From contig CACXKA010000001.1 of NCBI GenBank assembly GCA_902768125.1, forward strand, positions 242,525-306,524: a stretch of DNA of 64,000 nucleotides, in the 5' to 3' direction. This document shows, in pieces, positions 36,205-48,000 of this stretch. Position 1 is the stretch's first letter. Each line of letters opens with the position of its first letter. Position numbers and translations under genes: made by a program. The DNA comes from an uncultured Bacteroidales bacterium. GTDB lineage: Bacteria; Bacteroidota; Bacteroidia; Bacteroidales; Bacteroidaceae. The notes below the pieces were generated by a model. It saw nothing but the letters and a program-made list of their open reading frames with translations. It did no database searches and had not been told where the DNA came from.

Positions 36205-36411
36205 ATGAATACAACAACATCTTATCAAACATTGAATCTGACATTGCCTCATGCAGATGTGAAGTTCTTGAGAACTCTGTCGAAAAAGATGGGATGGAAT
36301 ATCCGTGCAGAACGTAAGAGCGGAATAGAAAAGGGACTCGATGACATTCGCAAGGGTAAACTATATCATGCGAAGAACTCCGAAGATTTATTGAAACAGA
36401 TCCTTGGATAA
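36205..36411 (+). CDS. Antitoxin of a YafQ-type toxin-antitoxin pair
   Basis: A 68-residue protein (MNTTTSYQTLNLTLPHADV, RTLSKKMGWNIR, then IEKGLDDIRKGKLYHAKNSEDLLKQILG). Small size, a beta-strand start able to form a ribbon-helix-helix dimer, a C-terminal helical tail that would wrap the toxin, and its place three bases upstream of yafQ support an antitoxin of the RelB/DinJ kind found in Bacteroidetes. It probably represses its own promoter; the 42-bp repeats with AATAAG hairpins upstream are candidate operators (inference). Confidence 0.75.
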   Translation: MNTTTSYQTLNLTLPHADVKFLRTLSKKMGWNIRAERKSGIEKGLDDIRKGKLYHAKNSEDLLKQILG

Positions 36412-36414
36412 GTT

Positions 36415-36689
36415 ATGTACGAAGTCATTTATACTGGTCAGTTCAAGCGGTCTCTGAAGCTATGCGTCCGTCGCGGACTTGATGTCACAATCTTCACGAA
36501 GGCACTTGATATATTCTACAAGAAAAGGGTGAACTCCCTCAAGAATATAAGCCCCATAAACTTCAGGGCAAATATAAAGGTTGTTGGGAATGTCATTTAC
36601 AACCTGATTGGTTGTTAATATGGCAACAGAATGACAGCCAATTGTATTTGATTCTTGTTGATACTGGCACACATTCAGATTTGTTCTAA
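36415..36689 (+). pseudogene. yafQ: yafQ-type mRNA interferase toxin, frameshifted
   Basis: The first frame reads MYEVIYTGQFKRSLKLCVRR...ALDI and then drifts into unrelated sequence, stopping at 36618. From the CTA codon right after GATATATT, a second frame continues the YafQ fold: LQEKGELPQEYKPHKLQG, KYKGCWECHLQPDWLLIW, then LILVDTGTHSDLF and a stop at 36687-36689. All residues expected for catalysis (His in PHKL, His in WECH, Asp-Trp in PDW, His and Phe in THSDLF) are in the second frame. GATATATTCTA reads as GAT ATT CTA if two bases of the AT run are removed, so a two-base AT expansion explains the break. As written the toxin cannot be active unless the ribosome or polymerase slips. Confidence 0.92.
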
Positions 36690-36806
36690 ACAAACGATAG
36701 TCAAATAGTAATAACTATAAGAATTTACTAAAACCAATATGCCTATGGGATAGGAAATACTTGTAATTAAAGGACATATAGAATGAATATCCACTTTTGG
36801 ATTCTT

Positions 36807-36930
36807 GTCTTCTGATAAATCGCCAAAATTATCATCGTTATTGCAAGGACTGAAGTAGATAGTTCACGCCGAAGGGCGTGGGCATTTACGCGTTTAAGCA
36901 ATACAGGTGTTTGGCGATACCTCAGAAGAC
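36807..36930. repeat. Structured intergenic repeat: nested inverted repeats with a central GC hairpin
   Basis: Outer arms 36807-36827 and 36910-36930 pair in two 9-bp blocks (GTCTTCTGA / TCAGAAGAC and ATCGCCAAA / TTTGGCGAT) around a 3x3 mismatch. In the middle is CACGCC-GAAG-GGCGTG (36865-36880), GC-rich unlike its surroundings, with GTAG 12 bases before it. This resembles REP-type elements. A 61-codon minus-strand frame (36767-36952) overlaps it and is probably a by-product of the repeat. Confidence 0.75.
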
Positions 36931-37002
36931 ATAGACGGAGTAAATTGTCCACGTTTTTGTCTACTTTAATTGTATTATTATTAACTTAGAACTAAAATCA
37001 TT

Positions 37003-38112
37003 ATGAAGAAACAAATACTCTTTTTTGTCATGTTTGCAAGCATGATGATTGTTGCCAACGCTCAAGTGAACGCTCCCATTATCAGTTTTGATTGTCAGGA
37101 TGGCGAGACAGAGGTGACTATTACGAACACAGATGGTGCAGAAATCTGGTATAACTTCACGGGTAGCAATTCCACGGACAATTCACAAAGATATTTTGAC
37201 TCATTTAAGTTGACGGCTCCTACCGATGTGACTGCTTTTTCCGTAAACGGCGACAACAAGTCGGATATAGTCAGCAAACGAGTAGTGGTTAGAAATGCCA
37301 AAGTGCGTATTGACCTTTTAAACGCATTGAATCCTTCAATGGGTTACAGTATCTTTGCTGATAATGAAGGCTATTGTTTTTCATGGAAAGACGAACCAAC
37401 CAGTGGAAAGAACGAAAAAGTAGTATGGGAAGAATTGGTTTGGAGTCTTGTCTCTAAAGGGCAAGTGATGCAAGTGAAACAAATGGAGAATAATGCCGAA
37501 GTGGACTATGCCAATTACGAAAGGGATCGACCTGCATCACCAGAGTCATTCATGGATAAGTTATTGTTCACACAGTCTTATCAGACTTTGTACGATGACA
37601 TCCTCTTTTTCAGTGAGGGAGCGGCTGCTGAAGATTGTGCTGAGATTCGGTCAGATTGTAAATATCAGGGGGCTTTTGATGTCATTGTGCTGGCCAGCAA
37701 GGAAGGGACGACAAAAGAACTTTCTACTCTGAAGTTGGAGACTTCTCCTGATGGTGAATATTGGACGAAAGCAGGTACAATCGACTTAGGCCTCGCAAAT
37801 CATTGGGTGTTCAACCGTATTGCTTACGAAGGTCTTGACGAAGTTTACATTCGAGTGGTTCCTGTGGTATTTGGATCCACAGGAACCCAAGTTCATGGCA
37901 TCTACATCGTGAATAACGGTGAGCAGTCACAGAACAAGAAAAAGGAATACGACGAAGAATATGAAACATGGTTGGCAACAAACATCAACAGTGTTTCCGA
38001 CTATACTGCAGCCGATGATGCTTACTATACCCTCAGCGGCGTGAAGCTGAACGGCAAGCCGACAGAAATGGGTTTGTATATTTGTAATGGCAAGAAAGTG
38101 TATGTGAAGTAA
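37003..38112 (+). CDS. Secreted protein with chitobiase-like C-terminal-type beta domain and sorting-type tail
   Basis: A 369-residue exported protein (signal peptide ending ANAQ, residue 20). Residues about 26-100 resemble the CHB_HEX beta domain seen in many Bacteroidetes surface proteins (VTITNTDGAEIWYNFTGS, FKLTAPTDVTAFSVNG). The middle has an F5/8-like sandwich feel (TLKLETSPDGEYWTKAG, HWVFNRIAYEGLDEVYIRVVP), but I cannot assign it. The end AYYTLSGVKLNGKPTEMGLY and CNGKKVYVK matches the tail of the 3138-residue protein. Function unknown; a surface location is likely. A terminator follows. Confidence 0.8.
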   Translation: MKKQILFFVMFASMMIVANAQVNAPIISFDCQDGETEVTITNTDGAEIWYNFTGSNSTDNSQRYFDSFKLTAPTDVTAFSVNGDNKSDIVSKRVVVRNAKVRIDLLNALNPSMGYSIFADNEGYCFSWKDEPTSGKNEKVVWEELVWSLVSKGQVMQVKQMENNAEVDYANYERDRPASPESFMDKLLFTQSYQTLYDDILFFSEGAAAEDCAEIRSDCKYQGAFDVIVLASKEGTTKELSTLKLETSPDGEYWTKAGTIDLGLANHWVFNRIAYEGLDEVYIRVVPVVFGSTGTQVHGIYIVNNGEQSQNKKKEYDEEYETWLATNINSVSDYTAADDAYYTLSGVKLNGKPTEMGLYICNGKKVYVK

Positions 38113-38130
38113 TTCTCATAAACTACCAAT

Positions 38131-38172
38131 AAACGAAGGTGGACACAATCGAGTGTTCACCTTCGTTTTTAT
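38131..38172. terminator. Strong intrinsic terminator, usable from both sides
   Basis: A 16-bp stem (38131-38146 with 38153-38168, one G-T pair) with a six-base loop; the plus side is followed by TT, AT-rich, and the base pairs AAA/TTT make the U-run. It closes the 369-residue gene. Confidence 0.88.
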
Positions 38173-38246
38173 ATCATTGAGAGTCCAGAAAATTTCTCTT
38201 GCAATTTATGCACTTATTGAAAGAGAGGGAGAACCCCAGCTGTCGT

Positions 38247-39074
38247 TCACTCCTTGAAACTGAGCGTCTCCTCAAAAACGAGGTTTTCTTCTCTAGAGAT
38301 TCTGATGTTGAGCGGCTTGTTGATAGAGTAAATGGCTTTCTTCTCAGTGCTGTAGTAGCGTATCGTGGCCTTCGAGAAGTCACCATCTTCATTGGGTCGG
38401 AACACTTTCATCGTCCAGGGAACGTTCCCACCTTCATTTTCCATCATGCCACAACAAACGTCTCCTACAAACAGAGCCAACTTGTCCCCCTTCTTGCAAT
38501 TGAAAGGCAGGTCTTTGAGATTGAAAGTAACTACTGAGTAATCGAAGAGGGTGAACCAGTACTCCTCATCGTTGCCAATGGCATCAGACTGCACGCTGAA
38601 GCATTCGCCAAAGAAGTAAGTCATATTCGTTTGGGCATTGTAGTACTGCACTTCCACCATATCTTCATCAGCATCGTAAGGGATGAAGAGCATGAAGGTA
38701 TAGATGCCTTCCTCTTGATCGTAGAGGACACGAGGAGCGACTTCACGCACATCTCCGTCAATAAGAGCAGCCATACGGTCATCGTCAGAGGTGAACGGCA
38801 GCATCTCATTCGATATGTAGAGGATGGCTGTCATGTTGTTCTCGTACTGACGGAATTCAGGGTCAATCCCCTCATCCCAATCCCAGTTGGGCTTTCCCTG
38901 CACGTCGCCTGGTGGCATTTGTAGCGTCACTGCCCAGTCGGGAGCTGTGGCGGCAGAGGTGACAACCACCTCGCCGATGTTTCCATATCCATTATCATCA
39001 TCGTCTGATGAGCTACAGCCCCACACCATGATGAGGGCTGTAGCATACAGTAATATTGATACTATCTTTTTCAT
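38247..39074 (-). CDS. Lipoprotein partner of the giant surface protein
   Basis: A 275-residue SPII lipoprotein (MKKIVSILLYATALIMVWGC; lipobox VWGC, then SSSDDDD, an acidic start often linked to surface export in Bacteroidetes). It contains two diverged copies of one module: DRMAALIDGDVREVA ... FMLFIPYD ... VEVQYYNAQTNMTYFF and DKLALFVGDVCCGM ... WTMKVFRPNEDG ... ATIRYYSTEKKAIYS. A third version (VIASFDEYGNCMG ... LFLTIYP ... FRMWQASTGITYQL) is in the giant protein encoded 13 bases upstream, so the two are cotranscribed and probably act together. Function unknown. Confidence 0.82.
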   Translation of the reverse strand: MKKIVSILLYATALIMVWGCSSSDDDDNGYGNIGEVVVTSAATAPDWAVTLQMPPGDVQGKPNWDWDEGIDPEFRQYENNMTAILYISNEMLPFTSDDDRMAALIDGDVREVAPRVLYDQEEGIYTFMLFIPYDADEDMVEVQYYNAQTNMTYFFGECFSVQSDAIGNDEEYWFTLFDYSVVTFNLKDLPFNCKKGDKLALFVGDVCCGMMENEGGNVPWTMKVFRPNEDGDFSKATIRYYSTEKKAIYSINKPLNIRISREENLVFEETLSFKE

Positions 39075-39087
39075 TGTAGAACTATTT

Positions 39088-42000
39088 TTACTTTACCAAT
39101 ACTTTTTGTCCATTGAAGATATATACACCAGGAGTGGTCGGACGGCGTTCACCCACACGGAGACCCGTGAGTGTGTACCAAACACCATTCTCGTAAGTGA
39201 TGGTATCGCTGAAGTCTATCACCCTCGGCAGGTCTGTCGTTCCCTCCAATATGTCGGCACGATAGGTGGCTGCATTGACCGAAGAACCCAGCAACTCACC
39301 ATCACGCTCCAACGTGAAGGAAAGACCCTCTGGCTTTTCACCACCTACGGAGAGGAAGAAGGTGGGCTGATCATTCACCATCACAGCCTTTGCAATGCCC
39401 CTCACTTCACCGTTAGCGTAGGCATACAGGCAGTCGCCTTCTTGTGCCTCGATGCCGCTGGTGCGAGTCACCATATTCATGGTTGTGAGGTACGTATTCT
39501 CCATCAAAGGCTCGTCGTCTTGCACCACACGCATCCTTGCCGATGATGCCTCGTTGAGACTCTTGTATGGATAGACAAATGACACCGTCTCATTCTCGTT
39601 GGCAGCCTTGTGGTAGAGCATGTAACCCTTGCCTGGCTTCATGTATTTCAGGTTACCCTGCCATCCAGCCTCTTTCGAGAAGGTGGCAAACTCGTCTTGA
39701 GACTTGATGATGTCTCCCTCCGTAGCCTTGCTGAAGAAGTCCGTCAACGCCTCCTTCACCGGCAGATTCATCATAGGTGTGTAGCCAATGTAGTTCCATC
39801 CGTTGCGAATCTTGATCGTGCGCTGGCTCTCATCCTTCATTGGTGTGCCATCAATCTGCACCGTCTTCGCTGTCTTCACCATGATGTAGTACATGCGGTC
39901 GCACGTGAGCGAATCCTTCACATCACCCTTGCTATAATGCCAAGCACCCTTATTGTAGTTGTAGAATGACTGAGTCTCTGGGTCTTTCAGCTGGTCACCA
40001 TTCTCCCATTGCACTCTTCTCATCAAGGTACTGATGTCACCCGAGTATGGACTCTTCACATTCAGCGACACCCAACTCCAGACAGGCTTAAGCACCATAT
40101 CTTGCATCATGTTATCCGTCACCTTCAATTCCACAGGCTCATCGTATGTACCATAGATGGTGTCGGGATCGTAATAGATTGCCGATTCTGCCATCAACTG
40201 ATAAGTGATGCCTGTAGATGCCTGCCACATGCGGAAAGTAAGTGGCTCCTTGGTTTCCCTCTGTGGATAGATAGTCAAGAAAAGCATCGACTTACCCTGC
40301 TGGTTGATAATGATGTTGCCTTTGCCCATACAGTTGCCATATTCATCAAAGGAAGCAATCACATTGTTTTTGTCAGTCACCACATAACCATCCATCGTCA
40401 CTTGTGCACATAACTGCATGTTGCGCAGCGTGTTCTGCTTGAAGGTCCAGTCAGGAGTCTTTCCTGACTTCACGATGGTGAGTGCCAACGGATCCACCAG
40501 TTCTTCGTCGTTGCGCAAGTAGAGCACCTCATCATAAGTGCCGATGTTCACATCCTTCGACACGGTGATGTGCAACGTCTTGATTTCCTCTGGAGCAAGG
40601 TCACCTTGTGTACCTTCTTCGATTGTCATCCAGCTGGGCAGACCTTCGATGGAGTATGTCTTGTAACCACCACCCTTGTTCACAATGTCAATGCTGAAGG
40701 TGTAGTCGCTGGTGGACTCGGCATCAATGTCAATGTGTCGCTTCTGAGAATCCCAACGCACCATATTCTTATGGATATAAGCTGACCAAGTCACAGGATT
40801 TGCCATCTCATTGCCGTTCAAGTCTTCTATACCCATCGCCGTGATGTTCACCATCGTGCGCTCCACATCCTTGGCTGGTTCTGCCAATTCAATCAACAAC
40901 TCGTTATCTTTCGTGACGAAATTAAACTTCAGATTGCGCCATTTGGTCTTCCCCTTGATAGGAGCATAGTCTTTGACTGACTCCTTCAAGCTGTTGATGT
41001 CAACAAATGCTTCATCTGAGGCAACCACATACTTTTTCTGCTCAACGTCCCACTTGTTGTACAAGTATTTAGTGGAGAACTCCATCTGAGTGCCGCCACC
41101 TGATTCCTGCGGTACTTCCACGCCGAATGGGATGCAAGCTAAAAGACCCACCTCTGAGCCATCACAAGACTCATTCATACGTTGCTGAAGGACATTCTGA
41201 GGCACAGCCATATCCCAGACGGTGATGTTATCCACATAACCCGTCATTAGCTTTCCCCATTCCACATTCTCGCGGCTGGTAACATCCTTCCAATAAGGAG
41301 CAACACCCACGCTGATGTTGCCATTCCACGCTGTCAGTTTCTCCGCAGCGGTCTGGCTCTCCATTTCTCCATCAATATAAAGCGTAGCTAAGTTGTTGAT
41401 GCGATCCACAGCCAATGCCAAATGATGCCATTTCTCATCCTGATGAGCTTTGGAGGTCAGTTTGGCTACGCCATCATCATTCACCATCACTTCACCATTC
41501 TCTATCCAGATGCTCATCTTGAGGTTAGGTTCAGCCGTTGGAGTGGATGCAAACAAAGCACCAGAATAGGTGGCGTCGGTCTTGTACCAGCACGAAAGCG
41601 TGTAAGTCTTCGTGTCGGTCAGCGGAGCAAACACATTCGCTTTCAACTGCACACCTTGCGTTCCCTCCAGTTTCATGGAACGTCCCTCAGGCATGCTCCA
41701 GATGACATGATTATGCATCGTCAGATTGGCACCCTGAGCCATATCTTCCACCTCTTGGCCTTTACCCTCGTTCATTGGGTAGTAAGCACACAAATCCACC
41801 TCATTGCCGTAGAGTCTCTTGTTCTCTGTCTCTGCTATCATCTCTGGTGTCAAAGCCTTCGTCCAGACTCTCACATTCGTCATCTTTCCGCTATAGTTGC
41901 CACCAAAGCGCATCTTTCCACTACCTGAGTAGCCATTCAAAACAAAACCATTTTCTTCCGATGTTGTCAAGGAGCTAAGTGGCAATTCGCTATTGTTCAA

Positions 42001-45000
42001 GTAGAAGTGTGTCTTCTTCTCTTCTTTGTTGAATACCAACACAACACGCTGGAACATATTCCAATTCACATCGGCTGCCGCTTCCGATTTGAGCGTTGTA
42101 TTTCCCATCTTCACCTCCATTGAGTTATCAGGATAGAGGTAGAGCTTCAGCTCTTCCGTCGTTCCTGTCACCTCATGACTGAAGAGTTCAAATTTATCCG
42201 ATGTATCTGTCATATTAGAGAAGTCTGGCTTCAACATCATATCGATAGTGAAACTATCACCCGCAAAATTACGCTCAGCCTCCGACTGCAAGTATGAATT
42301 GGCAGTCGTGACGTTTGTTGTATAGTCATTCGTGAACTGTAACGACATTGAGTTGTCCACCTCGCTGTTGTTAGGCAGACCTGTCACCTTGAAGTTGTTG
42401 GTGGAGAGCAGGCGATTGGCATTGATGCTTTCGCTGAACACCAGCTTCAGATCATCGCCGACACCCAGAATGCCGTCAGCAGGTTCAGGACTTCCAAACA
42501 CATGTGGGCGACGTGTGTCTTTGACACCTGAGAAGACAGATGATGCTTTGGTCACATAGTCATTGCCCAGACGACTATAGGTCACAGCACGTAAGTCATA
42601 GTTCAGTTCCACAGGGTCACTGTCGCCATAGAAGGCATGGGTGATAGTGCCACCCGACAACATTGCCTTCGTGCCTGCCCCTGCTTGATAGAGGCTATCA
42701 TTATCATAATAGCTACACAAGTTCGTCCAACGAGATTCTGGCTCCGAACTCTGCTTGTACTGCAATTCCACATGGTCAAAGTTACGGAAGTTCACATCAA
42801 AGCCACCGATGCTCACAGGCATATAGTACCTGCCACGACTATCCTGTGCCGAGTTGGTGTTCAGCACCCACTTGTCTTGTGGAGTGATGACAGCAATAGG
42901 GCTGGCACTTGGTACAAAATGAACAGAAAGGCTCACCGTGTCTGCCACAGAAGGATCGCATTGTGAACGCAGGACAAATCGCATATCCTCATAGTCATCC
43001 ACCAATCCCTGACCTATTTCAAGCACCTTCACCATACCCGTTCCGAATGGCACCACTAATGAACGTCCATTGCCCAATGGCGCACCATCCATCACAAGGG
43101 AAGCGCCTCTCTGGTTGGAAGTGTCAAGCAAGACAAAGTCGAAGGAACCTTCCTCGCGTACCGTACCTTCATTGCTCACCACGAGGTTGAACTTAGCGGT
43201 CTCGCCGTATGGCACACCACTGATAATGTGCTTCTCCACACTGATACGAGGCTTCTCCACCTGTGCCGTAGCAGCAGAAATCTGGGTGCCAGGCAAATAA
43301 TACTTCGTGTAGGTTGGACCCTCGTAAGGGCACTTCGTGGCACCACCCATAACACGGTAGATGTAGTTACCCTTCGAGATGACCTTCTGTTCTGTTCCTA
43401 CTCCAAATACATTTGCACCCGAGGTCACCGTCTTCACATCATGGTAAACATCAATACTCAGATGACTATCTGGATTCGTCTGTAACTGATAGCCGCGATA
43501 CTCCGTCGTGGTCGTATTTTCATCGCTGGTTGAGGAATAGCTGGCATCCAGCACTGGTGAGATGTCCACCTTCGTGAAACTTCCACCTGCCTCAACCGTA
43601 ATATCGGTGGAACCTTTCATTCCCTGTGCCAGACGTCCCATCTTTTCCAAATCTTTCAGATCTTTATTGCTGACCGAATCTCTCCTCGTCACACCATCTT
43701 TCGTGTACTTCAGATATGTTTTTCTATCATCTTTGCCAAACTTTTTGTTCACAGCATTTCCGATTTGGTCAAACGTATCGCTGTTTTCCATCTTACTAGT
43801 GCCATAGTCCGTCAAAACCGACAAAGCGCCGTTCACCACTTTGTTGAAGTATTTCATGCCCTGATCAGAACTCCAATTTGTGACATCAAATCCCAATATC
43901 GGAATTTTCGAAGAACGTTTCTCTGAACTATTAAAGGTTTCCTGATGGTTAAAGAGCATACCTCCCGAAATGCTATGGTTCTCCAAATATAAGTCCTTAT
44001 TATCAGAATTATAAGGTGTACCCATCGTATACTGAGGATTGCCCAACTCGTCATACTTCAAATCGCGATCCAGTTTGTCAACTGCCGCAAAAGCGGTCAC
44101 TTTCTCATATTCATTGACAGCCAGAATGCTTTCCCATTGTGCAATCTGTCTGTTCATGATACGCACAGAATCATTCACAGTTGCCGTCTCAGCCACCTGT
44201 TTACGGATGCCAAGAATATCGACATATGCTGGTGGAATGACCTCATAGTTCAGGCGGTCTTTGTATTCCTCATATCGATCTAACGAGATGTAATCGCACT
44301 CATCATCCAAGTTGTCCTGTCCATAACGTGGGTCATCTTCGTCACGCAAGGAGAAGAACACATTCTGCAAAGTAGCATTCGCCTTGGCCTGAGCTTGCTC
44401 TCGCGTACCTTTATATAAGTAGCTGTTGCGCATCGCTTTCAGTTTCGGGATGAGTGTCTCAGCGATGTATTTCTGCGTGTAGGCAAAGTTCGACTTGATC
44501 TTTGGTCCCACCATGTAGTTGTAGTCACTGATGAGATAATATGGAATACCCTCAGCCGTCTTACCTTCATAAATCAGGTGACATGCACCATCAGTATCGT
44601 TGAACAGACCGCTTTCATTCAGGTAGTTGTAAGTGGCTTGGTTGATGACACGCACATTTCTTGCCACACGAGATGCTGCCACCAATTCATATCCATAGAA
44701 GATATCGGCATCTGCGCCCACATCCGTTGGATTGTCACTGGTTTGTAGACGCTCATTCAGCTGGAAGTTCACATTACCCGCATACTGGAAGTGCACACCT
44801 ACCAAAGGTATTTCCTTCGGAGAGAGTTCAAAGGTGGTCTTCGCCTTCTGTTGAGTTCCAACGTAGGTACCAGCACCCGTACCGACAAAAGTTCCTGTCA
44901 TGAGATCCGCACCTTCTCCTTGCGAAATACCAATTTTCAGCGCCAGACTTGCATCAAATGAAACATTATACTGGCTCGAATAGTTAGTCTGTTTGTCAAT

Positions 45001-48000
45001 CCACGCATAACTCTTGCTACCTGGAGGGTCACGCAAAATACCTTGCAGTTCAATCAGTCCATCAGCACTAATCATGTCATCCGTCACTTCCTGATAGCCC
45101 ATCACGAAGGCCTGCAGATTTTGGCCATCAATAAATTGACCGTCGTACTCAAGAGTCACATCCATGTGACGCAAAGCATTCGTTCCAACAATGTCGAAGA
45201 CGGTGTTTTCCACATCGATAGAAATTCCTACGGAACCAGTTTCTTTGTCCAGAACACAAATCGTGTCACTCTGCTCCGAAGCAAAGTCATCATATACCTT
45301 CACGCGTCCACCACGTAATGGAACACTATCGCAAACACCTGATTGCAGACCGTTGAAGTAGTAATTCTCCGTGGCAGAAATGCGGAAATAGTGATTACCT
45401 GTGGCAAGCACTGGATAACCGAAGGTATAAGTTTTTGTCTTTTCATCATAAAGAGGAACAGAAATCACATCACCCGAATAACTCATTTCCTGACTGGAAG
45501 AGAGACCAATGAACGGCAATACTGTACCATCCTGAGTGGTCTCGACGATGCTGACCGTAGGTTCACAACGATAAATACGGTTGTAAATAGCATTGTAGCT
45601 GAGAGACTTTCCGTCTTCCGTGATGGTCTGGGTTTTCATACTGTCAGTGAGGTCAAGTATCTCAGCCACCTTTCCCTTCTGGAAGAGAGAGGGATAACCC
45701 TTGGCTGACACTTCCACCACCTTGTAGCGGGTTGGCAACAAATCCACGATGTATTCGCCTGTCGTCGCATTAGGCGTGATGACCACGCGATGACGTTCTG
45801 TGACAACTGTGTTCTCCAGTTTCTCAGCAGTCTGCTCATGAACAAAGACTTCATTTCTCGTGGTCACAGCATCGTTCAGTTGATCTTTCACCAACCAAGA
45901 ACGCTGGTTGCCATCCAGTTCAAGCACAATGCGCAGGTCTTCACCAAGGTTATTCACAGATTTGCCAAGACCCAATGTTTTCTCACCTTGGGCAATACCA
46001 CCCACCACGCGACCGATGGTGCGCACCTTGGTCTGATCCCAGAAGAAGATATTGGTCTTCTTTTCCGTGATCTCAATGGGGTTACCATTATTGTCAGAAT
46101 AGACACCACCATACATAAAGGTGTGACCCTCCTTCTGCACTTCCAACCTTTTGGCACCCTTCACCACCTTGAAGGAGAAGTGACCGTCGTTGTCGGAGAT
46201 GACAGGATTGCCGCTTCGATCGACGATGGTCTGTCCGTCCACCTTGAAGGTGGCGCCATAGATAGGCACGGTCGTCTTTTCGAAATACACATAGCCATCC
46301 ACATCGAACGCACCATCGCTGATGAAGTTCTTGTCGTAATTGTTAGGCTGGTCTTTGTTTACATAAACAGGTATCTGTACCTTGTCGAAACCTGTGATGG
46401 TACTGCTGATTCGCACGATGTAAGGGGTGTCGCTATAGAGTACATCACCAAACAGATAAGCTCCTGATGCGTCGGTCTTCTGGGTTTCTTTCACCTCACC
46501 GTTTTGCAGCAACTCCACAGTTACATCTGCCAGACCTGTACCATCCTGGAAGGTGACGAAACCGGCAATTTTACCTGCTGCCCGACGCTGACCAGTTGCC
46601 TCTACATCCAAAACCTGCACCTGGTTGCGACACTCATAAATGCCAGTCAGCCTGTATTGGTATTCCGTTCCTGCCTCCACTTCATAATCATCGTAATAGA
46701 ACAACCCTGTAGGAATCTCCAGGTCTTTCCATGTTTCATTCTTCTCATACCTTTGGAGCTTGATCTCACTGAACGCCTTAGGGTCAAGACTCCAATCCAG
46801 ATGGATGCGATCCTGAAGCGTGTTGTTCGATGCCTTGAAGTTACCAATCTTGGTATCATCCATCACAGGCTCCACCCAGACCGTCTCTCCATTCTTCGTG
46901 AATGGCTTCTTTTGCTCACTCAGCACGCCAGCTAGGTCGTTGGGCTTCAGAATCAACGTGTATGAATATTTTCGGCATGGAGCGAACTTATCGTCATAAT
47001 AGACGTTCTTTCCATTTTCTGTAGTATAGTCACCCGAGATGTCCCAATTAAAGCTGAATTCTTCTTCTTCCCCATTCTTAAAATAGGTCTCCGTACGTTG
47101 AAGTGATATTTTCCAACCCTCTGGCAGGAAAGATTTTATATCATCGTTTCCCTCTCCGACAGGATTCCACGTCAACTTCACCTTTCCATCCACTACCTCG
47201 ATGGTCTGAGGTAACAACTTCCCACAGGAGATGGAGTTACGCTTGTTATCCATCGAGCTGATGCACATATAATCATTCACCTGACCAATGGCAAGACGGT
47301 AGATACGGTAACGCACACTATTATATTTCGAGTTGCCATAACACCCTGTGGTGCTGTCCGTATATTCATAGTTGGCTTTCCCCTTCTCCAGCACTACTTG
47401 TCCTAGCATCTCCCATGTATCCACGGAGTCGGGCTTGCTGGTGTCATAAAGTTGACGTTCAATGGCAATCACATCAGCAGCCAAAGCATCAGTCTCGTCA
47501 GCATTAGGGATGGTCCAAGTCAGCTTAGTGGCACCCTTTTTTGCCCAAGCCGTTGACAATTTGAAGTCCTTCGGATTATGGAAAGCAGATAGTTTCACAT
47601 TCTTCGTATCAAGCTTCACATATTGGAACTTACTGTAAGGCACGCTGGCCTCCACCTTTGCATAGAAGGTATGGTCTTGAGCTGGGATGAGCAAACCATA
47701 GCCTTTCTCATCCACCTTACACTTATCCTTGAGATCGACGCCCGTTTCAACACCCTTTTCATCCACTTCCACAATTCTGTCAATTCTCATCTTCTCACCC
47801 GACGTGTTTGAGATAATCATCTGGTAGTAACCCATGTTCTCCCCCATCGGCATGAAAATAGGATCACTCAGATATGTTTCGGGCTTTTTTGCCAATTGGA
47901 TGTTGCCACCCATCAGCTTTCTCCACTCAAGGTCCTGTCCTCCCCATACTGGACCGTCTATCTCAAAATAGACATTGGCACCAGCCAGTTCCGTTGGAGG

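Noticed and set aside
36767-36952. 61-codon minus-strand frame MDNLLRLCLLRYRQTPVLL
   Set aside because: It coincides with the structured inverted repeat at 36807-36930, so the open frame is more likely a by-product of the repeat than a gene.
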